The notes under the pieces were generated by a model. The model was not told where the DNA came from and ran no database searches. It saw nothing but the letters and a program-made list of their open reading frames with translations. DNA of 64,000 nucleotides from Cinnamomum chago (lineage: Eukaryota > Streptophyta > Magnoliopsida > Laurales > Lauraceae), in contig CP142459.1 of NCBI GenBank assembly GCA_038049695.1, positions 67,076,001 through 67,140,000 on the forward strand, given 5' to 3'. Within the stretch, counting starts at the first letter, position 1, and each line of letters starts with the position of its first letter. Below, piece after piece: positions 25,158 through 35,300 of this stretch. A program made the translations under genes and the position numbers.

Positions 25158-25449
25158 TTTTGGCACTCCGCTTCACCATTTTCGCCTCTGGACTCTGCTA
25201 GAACTCCTGCTCGCCAGAACTCTCGTTGCTAGAACTTCTTCTGCTAGAACCAGTGAAGAACCACCGACTCGCCCTGTGATACACCGTTATCCGGCCCCAC
25301 CTTCGTTAGCCTGTGAGTGTCTTTACTCTGCTTCTCTTCTTTTGTTTACATTTCTGACCTAGTCCCTTCTAGGGTTTCCCCCGTCCTCCATCCTTTTCGC
25401 TCTGTCTGCCCCTTCTTTAGAGTTTTGTTAGGGTTTCTTAGACTTGGGA

Positions 25450-27616
25450 ATGGGGGCTTTCAGTCATTGGATTGACTCTCATTTGGCCCTGGTAGAGCTC
25501 AGGAGGACTTTCCAGATCCCGGAGGACGTCCGGGTGAAAGCCTCCGACAGGTCATCCGGCTATGTTTTTAGCCAAGGCTGGATGCCATTCCCTCTCGTTG
25601 CCATTATTGAAGGTGGGGTCAGATTCCCCTTTCATCCTCTCCTGAGGTCCTGCCTCCGGGCATGGAATCTCTGCCCGTGCCAACTGATGCCCAACGGTTT
25701 CAAGATCATTATGGGCGTCGCCGAACTGAACAAGGTCCTAGGAATCGATCTCGGCGTCCATGACATCGAAGATGTTTATGATCTCTACAAAACCCGAGAC
25801 GGCAACACGTATTATCTTCGTGATAAAGCAAAGTGTCCGTCCCTCATCACGGCCTTGGAGGACTCGAATAAATACGCTGGGGATGATCGGCTACTCGTCT
25901 CTAGCAACTGGGAGTTCGAAGGGACCGAATCCGAGACCACATGGAGATCCCAGGTCCCGCGGACCTTCGGGACGCCGCCGAGTAATGCCCTGTCCCTTCT
26001 GCCGGGTTTCGGATTATGACTTTCCTCGTTAACTTTTATTCTAAGTCTATTCTTTCCTTTTGCAGGCCTCCAACAGCGAAGACGGGACGCCAACCTAGAC
26101 CGCTGGCGGAGGAACAAGGCCTGGCTGGATAAGATCTACCAGTACCGAGGCCACTACAACAGGGCTGCCTTTTCCTTACTAGGGTACGAGCCGAAGTACG
26201 CGTCATACACGCGGAAGTCAGGCCGTCCTGGGGAGATAGTCCTTGCTTTGGCCGAGGCTGCGAGCGGGCCTGTCACTGTTGCCGAAACTTCCTCGTCAGC
26301 TGCTGTGGCCGAGAGCGATCCCTTGAGGGAGGTCGAAAACTTCTCAGACTCCGAAGAGATGGAGAGGCGTCGGCCAGCCTATCAACCGCGCAACTTAGCA
26401 GCGGCCATCTTTGGCGAGCAGAGGGCCGCCTCCAGCGCCCGTCCCTCTAGCACCTCGATCGTCCCAGCGGTCCCCGAGGCCCAGCCCGCCGCTGAGGAGA
26501 GGGAGAGACCCCGAAAGAGGACAAGGGGGAAGTCCCCTGTCCGCGAAGACCAGCCGCGGCAATCGCTGGCCATCAGGGAGAGGGCCAGGGCGGAGGAGCC
26601 AATCCGGTCCGGGGCCTCGCTGGATCGGCGCTCCGAATCGCCTCGCGCCGTGGTCTCGGCCGAGCCGGAGGCCTTCAAGCCCGACCTGGAGCTGTGGCCG
26701 GGGAGGCCCCTCAACGTTGAGGATAGAGTCGTGGGGAACCCGCCTGTGATTACGACTCTCTGCCGAGCCTGCGCGCTCCCCAAGGACGTGGAGAGGCACC
26801 AGGCAGAGGATAGCTCTCAGCTACTCATGAGAACGCTGCAGCACTCCTTCCTGGTAAGTGTTGAATCTATGACTGACGATTATACTAGGCTCGCTGTGCG
26901 CGATGCTAAATCTCGTCCGTCTCTTGCAGGCTGTTCAAAGGCTTCCGCTGGTCCTGAACAGGATCGCGGAGGAGGACGCTCGGTTGAACCGCTTGGCGGA
27001 GGAAAAAGAGCAGGCCGAAGCTGCCTTGTCGGCCAAGAGCGAGGAGCTGAAGGAGGCCGAGGCGAAAAGGGCCGAACTGGACGCCCAAGTGGTCTCGGCG
27101 GTGTGCGAGCTCTCCCAGACTAAAGCTGAGTCATTGACCTTACAGGAGAAGCTCGTCGCCGAAATGAGGAGGTCGGCCGAACTGGCGGCCGAGTTGGAAC
27201 GAGAGAAGGCGGCTAGGGAGGAGGACCTTGCGTCTCAACAAGCAGAAATCGACGCCGCCTTCCTCGAGGGAACAGAACACGCTGGCAGGAACTACACTGA
27301 CCAGATAACACAGCTGAGCCAGCAACTGTTCCACCTCGGTTGTCGGGCCGCGCTCAAGGAGTACGGGGTCCCGGAAGACCACCCGTTATTTCTGAATCCT
27401 CCTGAGTTCCGGCCCCCATCTCCTGCTGAGACCGCTGCCCCACCGCCTCCGGAGACTCCTGCCTCTCCTCCGCCAGAGACTCCAGCTTCTCCGCCCCCAG
27501 AGATCCCCGCTCCACCGGAGGCTTCAAGCGAAGTGGTTCCGGAAACCTCCGGAACCATTGCGACGGTGGAGGACGCAGTAGTTGTCATTGAGGACACCGA
27601 GGCCGAGACTTCCTAA
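25450..27616 (+). CDS. Antisense accessory gene of element 1, three exons, intact
   Basis: Exons 25450-25981, 26066-26853 and 26940-27616 were a first reading; the third acceptor (CTCTTGCAG) actually ends at 26929, so exon 3 is 26930-27616. The join gives 668 aa with no stop. The gene faces opposite to element 1. Residues about 46-100 (FPLVAIIEGGVRFP, then PLLRSC and QLMPNGFKIIMGVAELNKVL) resemble the 'putative gypsy-type transposon' domain (Transposase_28). A basic cluster RPRKRTRGK near residue 322 looks like a nuclear signal. Exon 3 is a long coiled coil rich in Glu, Lys and Ala, then a conserved LFHLGC segment, a Pro-rich stretch (27420-27520) and a C-terminal VVVIED motif. Element 2 has the same exon structure with both introns at the same codons. 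The function is unknown. Extra antisense genes are known in Tat-lineage elements. The protein is probably nuclear, by inference. Confidence 0.8.
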
Positions 27617-27940
27617 GCTTTGTCTTTGGCTTTTTGATGAAAAATGTATCTTCACCCTTTTTGATGAAAAATGTGTAGTAAACATGCATTTATAAATAAA
27701 ATTTCAGTTTGCTCAACTCTTTTTGTTTATATTTACTTCCTGGCTTGACTCGTTTGCTTTCATTTTCGCATTCCGCTTCGCATGATTCCGCTTTCTTTTT
27801 CGCACGATTCCACGTGTCTGGGCTCGGATTGAAAAGAAGCGATTAATATAGGACACGCCGTTGGCACTAGTTCCTTGCCGAGATCACTAGCCTCGGCAGC
27901 ATAGCCGTCATGCCCTAACGGGAACTGTCATTTCGGCTTC
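27617..27940. other. Spacer between antisense gene and tandem repeats, element 1
   Basis: This non-coding stretch follows the antisense gene's stop codon and probably contains its 3' UTR. The sequence TTTTTGATGAAAAATGT occurs twice, near 27630 and 27660, as a short direct repeat. No other feature is visible. Confidence 0.5.
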
Positions 27941-28610
27941 ACGTCTAGGTGGCTGGGTGCCATCCTTAGGCGATCTCGTCATGAGCCATTTCGGCCTTTA
28001 CGTCTAGGTGGCTGGGTGCCAGCCTTAGACGATTTCATCATGGGCCATCTCGGCTGCACGTCCAGGTGGCTGGGTGCCAGCCTTGGACGATTCGTTGGCC
28101 GTTTCAGATTCATCTAGGTGGCTGAGTGCCAGCCTTGGACGATTCGTTGGCCGTTTCAGATTCATCTAGGTGGCTGAGTGCCAACCTTAGACTCATCGTT
28201 GGCCGTTTCGGAATCATCTAGGTGGCTGAGTGCCAACCTTAGACTCATCGTTGGCCGTTTCGGATTCATCTAGGTGGCTGAGTGCCAACCTTAGACTCAT
28301 TGTTGGCCGTTTCAGATTCATCTAGGTGGCTGAGTGCCAACCTTAGACCCATCGTTGGCCGTTTCGGCTTCATCTAGGTGGCTGAGTGCCAACCTTAGAC
28401 TCATCGTTGGCCGTTTCGGCTTCATCTAGGTGGCTGTGTGCCAACCTTAGACTCATCGTTGGCCGTTTCAGATTCATTTAGGTGGCTGAGTGCCAACCTT
28501 AGACTCATCGTTGGCCGTTTTGGATTCATCTAGGTGGCTGAGTGTCAACCTTAGACATTGGTCGTTTCGGCTTCTCGTCTAGGTGGCTGGGTGCCATCCT
28601 TAGACAATCA
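27941..28610. repeat. Tandem repeat array of element 1, mostly 52-bp units
   Basis: The core word AGGTGGCTG recurs 13 times between 27947 and 28581. Spacings are 59 and 58 bp for the first two steps, exactly 52 bp for the next nine, then 49 bp. A typical unit reads TCTAGGTGGCTGAGTGCCAA, then CCTTAGACTCATCGTTGGCC and GTTTCGGATTCA. It lies between the integrase stop codon and the antisense gene. Element 2 carries an array with the same core word at the same place. Tat-lineage elements are known to carry such arrays, which can give rise to satellite DNA. Confidence 0.93.
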
Positions 28611-28713
28611 TCCGCGCTCACACCATTGCTAGACTGCCATCGACCACCAGATTGCCTCAAATTGAAAATCGGGTGCATTTCTATTAAATCCAAGAGCATT
28701 GTACAAGTGCAGA

Positions 28714-29394
28714 CTAAAAATAGAATTTCTTGAGGTGTGATGCATTCCATGGTCTCGGTAATGACCGTCCTTCCATATCCTCGAGTCTGTATGCCGACCG
28801 CCCCGCGATGGAAGTCACTTTAAATGGGCCATGCCAATTCGGCGCCAGTTTGCCTTGATTCGGATCCTTGTCCCCCGGGAGTGCCTTTTTGAGAACCAAC
28901 TCTCCTACCGAAAATTTCCGTTCCCTGACCTTCTGGTTATAACCTCTGGCAAGTTGCCGCTGATCGGCTGCGAGCCGAACTGCTGCCGCTTCTCTTCGCT
29001 CGTCGGCCAAATCCAGCTCTAGAGCCAGATGCGGCTCATTTCGGCCCTGATCGAAGAGCTCGGACCTTAGAGTAGGAAGGCCGATCTCTAAGGGAATGAC
29101 AGCCTCCATCCCATAGGCCAGGGAGAAAGGCGTTGCCGAAGTGGACCTCCTTGGGGTCGTTCGGTAAGCCCATAGTACACTCGGGAGCTCTTCCACCCAT
29201 CTTCCTTTCGCTTTGTCAAGCCGTTTCTTCAGCTCGTCGAGTACCACTTTATTGGAAATCTCCGCCTGACCGTTACTCTGTGGGTAAGCTGGTGTGGAAT
29301 ATCGATTTCGGATACCGTGCTCCTGACAGAAGCTTTTGAAGAGGTTGGAGTCGAACTGAGTCCCGTTATCCGAGATCAGTACTCTGGGGATACC
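28714..29394 (-). pseudogene. Element 1 integrase, C-terminal part
   Basis: This - strand open stretch is the downstream half of the element 1 integrase, cut off from the rest by element 2. It begins at the insertion point inside the catalytic core, contains the second Asp (SDNGTQFD) and the Glu (GQAEISNK) of the D,D-35-E triad, and runs through the C-terminal region (LVLKKALPGDKDP, NWHGPF) to a stop at 28714-28716. It has no internal stop of its own. The upstream half is at 40952 and above. Confidence 0.9.
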
Positions 29395-30146
29395 TGTGTG
29401 GGGGCCCATTTCGTGAACCAGTTTCTCTTGGTCTCGGCTAGGGTGTGCTCGGTTAGCTACTGTATGGGGGACCACGTCCCTTGATCTCGGCTACGATCCG
29501 ATCCATATCGGTCTCGGCACTACGTGCTGGTCTCGGCCAAACAGAGTTCAGTTCGGCCGCGCTTACCGTTCAGTCTCGGTAAAGCAAGCTCGGCAATGCA
29601 GCATTGCGCCTGCAGCTAACAGCCACGGCCCTGTCGTGGCAAGATCCAAGGAAGGGATCTGATGGGACTTCAGCCACCACCAGATCAGGGCAGGATCAGG
29701 CCCAATGTGACTGGCATTAAATGCATTGTGGGCTGATCGGACCCACATTAAATGTAGTGTGGGCTGATCGGACCCACATTAAATGCAAAGAGGGCTATGA
29801 TGGACCTCCATTAATGACTTTGTGGGCTGATGTGACCCAGGTCACATCACCAAGCCCACTGGCACTCACCCAAGACTGTTCCGTATATAAGGCACGAGCC
29901 AAAGGGAGCAGGAGGTAAGCACTCTCACATAGACACTCGGTCTTTCTCCTTCTTCTTCTTCTTCTTCTTCTCCGATCGATTCCTGACTTAAGCATCGGAG
30001 AGCCCTGCGCTGCCCATAGCCAGGGTCCTCTGACCTTTGTCTTTCTCCTCTTTCAGGTTCATACCGTCGCAGCTATCTCCTCCATGCATTGAGTAAGTCC
30101 TAAGAGGCATCCTGATCTTGTGAGTATTATTATTTCTGCACTTACA
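29395..30146 (+). repeat. 5' LTR of element 2
   Basis: The 752-bp LTR begins TGTGTGGGGG and ends CACTTACA. A TATA box GTATATAAGG is at 29883-29892. Upstream of it, at about 29714-29850, a roughly 30-bp unit containing GGGCTGATCGGACCCACATT occurs twice perfectly, with degraded copies on each side. A (TTC)n run lies at 29946-29971, in the transcribed part. It matches the right LTR base for base. Confidence 0.96.
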
Positions 30147-30148
30147 AT

Positions 30149-30166
30149 TGGCGCCGTCTGTGGGAA
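30149..30166 (+). other. Primer binding site of element 2
   Basis: TGGCGCCGTCTGTGGGAA starts two bases after the LTR. The first nine bases fit the complement of the 3' end of plant tRNA-Asp as I remember it. The remaining bases diverge, so the primer match is short or the primer is another tRNA. The same sequence occurs in element 1. Confidence 0.75.
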
Positions 30167-30204
30167 AACTTCTATAATCTTTCCTATTCCTATTCCTAAA
30201 CACC

Positions 30205-32397
30205 ATGACGAGGAGAGCTGCGAAAGATGGAGAAACTTCCAAGACAAAGCATGCAAGGCCGCCCCCTGCCAACCAGAGGGCTGGAAAGCAACCAGTCACA
30301 GAGGACGATGCTGAACGTGCTCTCATCCGGATCAACGTTCAGGAGCGTGACCTCCGCTCGGAGTCCGCTCCCGGGAAGGGAGACACCCAGCAGCCTACAG
30401 GTCTCCTGACCGGGGGAGACCAGCGGGATAAGTCTCCAGTGGTCGATGGAACACGCCCCCCGGGCCAAGTGGAGGACGTTGAGGGCCGGGTGGAGGACGT
30501 TGAAGATACTGAGGATGAGGACTACAGCCCTGATGACGACTTGGACTCCACCCTTCTGGAGATTAAAGCACAGAATGAGGCCATCAAGGAGAGAGATGCT
30601 CTGATCTGGCAGCTCCAGCAGCAGTTGGAAAGAGCCACTGGTTCGGCAAGGCAGCAGCGGACTCGTCGGGAGCGGTCCCAGCAGCAGCGATCTCGGCAGC
30701 AGCAGCGATCGCCACAACACTAGAGGGGAGTTACTCGTGTCACGCGCATCTCTTCCTCAAAGGAGGACCTGAGGGACCGCTTGAACAGGAAAAGGGACGA
30801 CCGAACCCGAGATGAAGGCTCAAGCACTAGCCGTAGCTACTCGAGGAAGGCGTCCGAGACCATTCCGGAGGGTACGTATCATAATCAGGAATGGCTGGAC
30901 GCGCACATAAGGGAAACGGTCCAGCGCAACCTGGAAGTAGCCGGCTTCGGCCGAGACCAAAACAATGCTTGCTGTGACCCCGTTGATCTCGGCGCTTCTC
31001 CTTTCTCCCCAGATATCAGGAGGTACCCATTACCGAAGAAGTTCACCGTACCAAGATTCGTCACCTATGATGGGGTCTCGGATCCAGCTACACATCTCAG
31101 GCACTTCTCTCAGATGATGTCTGTCTGGGGAGACGAGGGCCATCTGAACTGCCGAGTCTTTTCCTCCAGCTTGGGCGACCTCCCCCTGAAGTGGTTCTGT
31201 GCGCTCCCAGAGGGATCCGTCTCGAGTTGGCAGCAACTCTAGCAGTCCTTTATGAAGAAGTTCCAGGCCTACAGAGTCCTCCCGAAGACAGATGCAGACA
31301 TCATGGCCATGAAGATGAAGCAGGGAGAGAACGTCACCCAGTTCGCCAAGCGCTTCTGGGCGGTCTACAGTCAGATTGAGAATTCCAAGGACGAGGTTGC
31401 CGTCTTCGCATTTCAGAATGCCTTGCTCCCAGACAGCGACCTTCGCAAGGACCTGGCAAGGAACCCGGTCTCTTCCATAGCAGCGCTCATGTCCATCGCC
31501 AACCGATACATTGCTCAAGAGGATGACCAGGCCCGTGCTCGGGAAAGCCATGGAACCGTGCAAAGAAACCGAGACCGAGGTGAGAGGCCCCCTAAGAAGG
31601 ACGGAGGACCGTTTCCGAGGAATGAGCCTCGGCGAGACGAGCGACGAAGAGGTGACTCAGACAGGAGTTGGGTGCCTACAAGCTCGGCAAGGACTCAGAC
31701 GTTCGCCTCGGCAAGGAGCAAAAGGCCCAGGCTATCAGAGGACGCGTATCGGGGGGTCAACACGGTCTTCAAGATGCCAATCCACAAAATCATGTATAAG
31801 ATCAAGAGCAGGCCGTACTTCAGCTGGCCAGAGCCCATGCATGGTGACCCTTCTAGACGAGATCAGACGAAGTTCTGTTCCTATCACAAGGAGGGCGGCC
31901 ACAAGACTGAAGATTGCAGGATACTGCGGTCGCATTTGGAGAAGCTTGTTCAGGATGGACACCTGCAAGAGTTTGTCAGGAGAGAAACCAGGGCCGACAC
32001 CCGAGCCCCGCGCCGAGACGAGGGGGGTCACGACAGCGACGGGACAGAGAAGATAATTGACGTTATCCATCTGGCGCCCCCACCCAAGGGGAGTAATCAA
32101 GCCCGTGCCGAAGCTAGGAAAGCCGCTCACGGCAAGCAGGTCATGGCCGCCGAGCTCGGCCCAGCACAGAAAAGGGCTCGGCGAAAGCGTCCCGAGATCA
32201 GGTTCACTGATGCAGATCTGGAAGGGGTGCAGCTCCCCCACAACGACCCCCTGATCGTCACTCTGAAGTTTGACTGCTCTAAACAGGGCGTGAAGAATTG
32301 CACTGTGAAGAAAGTCCTTGTTGACCCCGGTAGTTCTTCCGAGGTCCTCTATTTCGACAGCTTTCGAAGGATGGGACTGACGGAGAAAGATCTGTAG
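30205..32397 (+). pseudogene. Element 2 gag and start of protease, with three stop codons
   Basis: The gag frame starts at ATG 30205 (MTRRAAKDGETS) and stays in one frame to the protease, but three TAG codons break it at 30721-30723, 31240-31242 and 32395-32397. At the last two, element 1 has CAG; at the first it has GAG. Gag includes the capsid region around 31000-31450 (LKWFCALP, VTQFAKRFW) and a zinc knuckle of the form C-x2-H-x4-H-x4-C at about 31873-31917. The protease active-site motif VDPGSSSEVLY is at about 32320-32352, just before the third stop. As it stands, no full-length Gag-Pol can be made without readthrough. Confidence 0.9.
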
Positions 32398-35300
32398 GAG
32401 GCTCGAGTTCCCCTTATCGGCTTCAGCGCCAAACCTGTTTATCCTAAGGGGAAAGTGACATTCAAGGTCGAGGTCGGTGGCGCGTCTGTCATGGCAACCT
32501 TCATGGTGATCGACGCACCCTCTCCCTACAATGCTATAATGGGCAGGTCTTGGCTCCACAGCCTGGAAGCAGTCCCTTCCACCCTCCATCAGAAGCTGAA
32601 ATTTCCGTGGGAGGGAAAGAGCGGCCGAGTTGAAATCATCACGGTCAGAGGAGATCAGCAGGCAGCCAAGCAGTGCCTGACCGCTGTGGTACCCGGGGAG
32701 CAAGAGCCCAAGGAGGTCAATGTCGCCGAGATGGAGAAGAAACTGGAGCAGGGGCTGGATGAGCTCGGCCAAGATCCAGGCAGGAAAAGCGTGGAGGAAC
32801 TTGCCGAAGTCAGGATCGACCCAAAGGACCCGGATCGGTTCTTCCTGCTCGGCAGCCAGCTCGGAGAGCCGGAGAGGTCCGAACTGGCCCAGTTCCTAGT
32901 GCAGAACAAAGATGCCTTCGCCTGGACACCTCAAGAGATGCCTGGCGTCGACCCCGAGGTAATGTGTCACAAACTAAATGTTGACCCTAACCACAAACCT
33001 GTGATGCAGAAGGCACGGAGGACTGGGGTCCCGCAGACCGAAGCCGTCGTCGAGGAAGTGGATAAGCTGCTTGAGGCCGGCGCCATCAGAGAGGTTCAAT
33101 ACCCGACCTGGTTAGCCAATCCGGTGGTCGTCAGGAAGAAGACTGGCAAATGGAGGGTGTGCGTCGACTTTACCGACCTCAACAAAGCCTGTCCCAAGGA
33201 CAGCTTTCCCCTACCAAAGATTGACCAGTTGATCGACGCCACGGCCGGGCACGACAGAATGAGCTTCCTCGACGCCTACTGCGGCTATCACCAGATCCCA
33301 CTATTTGGGCCAGACGAAGAGAAAACAGCTTTTATCACGCCCAGGGGAACCTACTGCTATAAGGTGATGCCGTTCGGACTAAAGAATGCAGGAGCCACCT
33401 ACCAGAGGCTCGTTACCAAGATGTTCCACGAACAGCTCGGCAAAACCGTAGAGGTCTACATCGATGACATGGTGGTCAAATCCAAGCAGGCGCGGGATCA
33501 TCTGTCAGACTTGGCCGAGGTCTTCGCCACTCTAAAGGAGTTCCGGCTGAAGCTTAACGCCTCGAAGTGCGCCTTCGGCGTTGGCTCTGGTAAATTTTTG
33601 GGCAGCTTGGTCACACGCAGAGGCATTGAGGCAGACCCAGATCAGATCTCGGCTATCCTCAGGGTGCAGAGTCCCACCTCGGCAAAGGAGGTTCAGAAGC
33701 TTACAGGGATGGCCGCGGCACTGAATCGCTTTATCAGCAAATCGTCAGATAAGTGCCGACCTTTCTTTCAGCTTCTTAGAAAAAATTCTAAATTTCAATG
33801 GACTGTAGAATGTGACCACGCCTTGCAGCAGCTCAAGGCTTACCTTTCTTCACCGCCGTTGTTGTCAACCCCGACCCATGGGGAGACCCTGTATTTATAT
33901 TTGGCGGTCTCGGATCATGCGGTCAGCTCAGTCCTCATCCGAGAAGAGGACACGGTTCAAAAACCAGTGTATTATACGAGCAAGACCCTTATCGATGCCG
34001 AGACCAGGTATCTTCCTCTTGAGAAGCTCGCCTTGGCGCTCGTTAGCGCCTCGCGAAAGCTCTCCCATTACTTTCAAACCCATTCTATTATGGTTGTCAC
34101 GGAGCACCCACTCAAATCCGTTTTCAAGAAGGCTGACTTTTCAGGAAGAATCTCCCGATGGGCTGTCGAACTAGGGCAGTATGAGATTCAATATCAGCCA
34201 CGGACAGCAATAAAAGCCCAGGTTCTGGCGGATTTCCTCGCCGAGTTTGATTCAAGTTCGGCACCAACCCAGCTCGGCACCGAACTGGGGGGTGAGGAGC
34301 ATGAGGTGCCCGCGCGTTCGGAACAATCACAGTGCCATGCCGATACCCCAGTTTGGAAGGTCTTCGTCGACGGATCTTCCACCTCGAGAAGAGCCGGAGC
34401 AGGAGTTGTTCTCCAATCACCAGAAGGACTGGTCATTGAGCAGGCTCTGACACTGGACTTCAAGGCGTCAAACAATGAGGCCGAGTACGAAGCCCTTTTA
34501 GCCGGACCGAGTAGCGCCCATATCCTCGGAGCTCAACAGCTGATGGTCTTCAGTGATTTACAGTTGGTGACAAACCAGCTGACTGGGGACTATCAGGCTC
34601 GCGACGACCGGATGGCCGCGTATTTGGCCCTGGCCAAGAAGCAGCTCTCTCAGTTCTACACGGCCGAAGTCAAGCAGATTGGCAGAGAAGTAAACTCTCA
34701 CGCAGATGCTCTTGCAAACTTGGCCAGCGCTGTTGAGGCAGGAAGAAAGAGGAGCATCGAAGTCGGATCGCTAGCTGCGCCCAGCATTGAGCTCCGTTCA
34801 TCTCGGGAGGTGTTATGCATCGGTCTCGGCCCGAGCTGGAAGGACCCCATTATCACCTACCTTAGGGACGACAGGCTTCCCGACGACAGTGGTGAGGCCC
34901 ACCGGGTCAGACTCAAGGCAGCTCGGTTCTGGCTATCTCCCGAGGTCAAGCTCTACAGGAAATCGTTCTCGGGACCGTACCTCCAGTGCGTCCATCCAGG
35001 TAAGGTCGAAGACCTCCTTTTCGAGATACATGAAGGAATCTGCGGGAGCTATATCGGAGGAAGGTCCCTAGCCTATCGGGCCATCAGCCAGGGTTACTGG
35101 TGGCCGTATATGCAGAAAGATGCGCAAGTATATGCGAAGAAGTGCGAGAAGTGCCAGAAGTTCTCACACTCTCTCCATCAGCCCGCGCAGGATCTCAGCC
35201 CGCTCTCTAGCCCGTGGCCATTCGCCCAGTGGGGGCTCGACATAGTGGGCCCGCTCCACCGAACCCCAGGGAACAAGAGATGGCTTATTGTGGCGACAGA

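Noticed and set aside
26382..26799. Three overlapping open frames opposite or beside exon 2 of the antisense gene
   Set aside because: They are shadows of a GC-rich coding sequence. Only the frame that joins exons 1 and 3 has a conserved counterpart in element 2.
29795..29995. Small frame with an Arg run in both LTRs of element 2
   Set aside because: It is the (TTC)n tract of the LTR read on the - strand and is not conserved as a protein.
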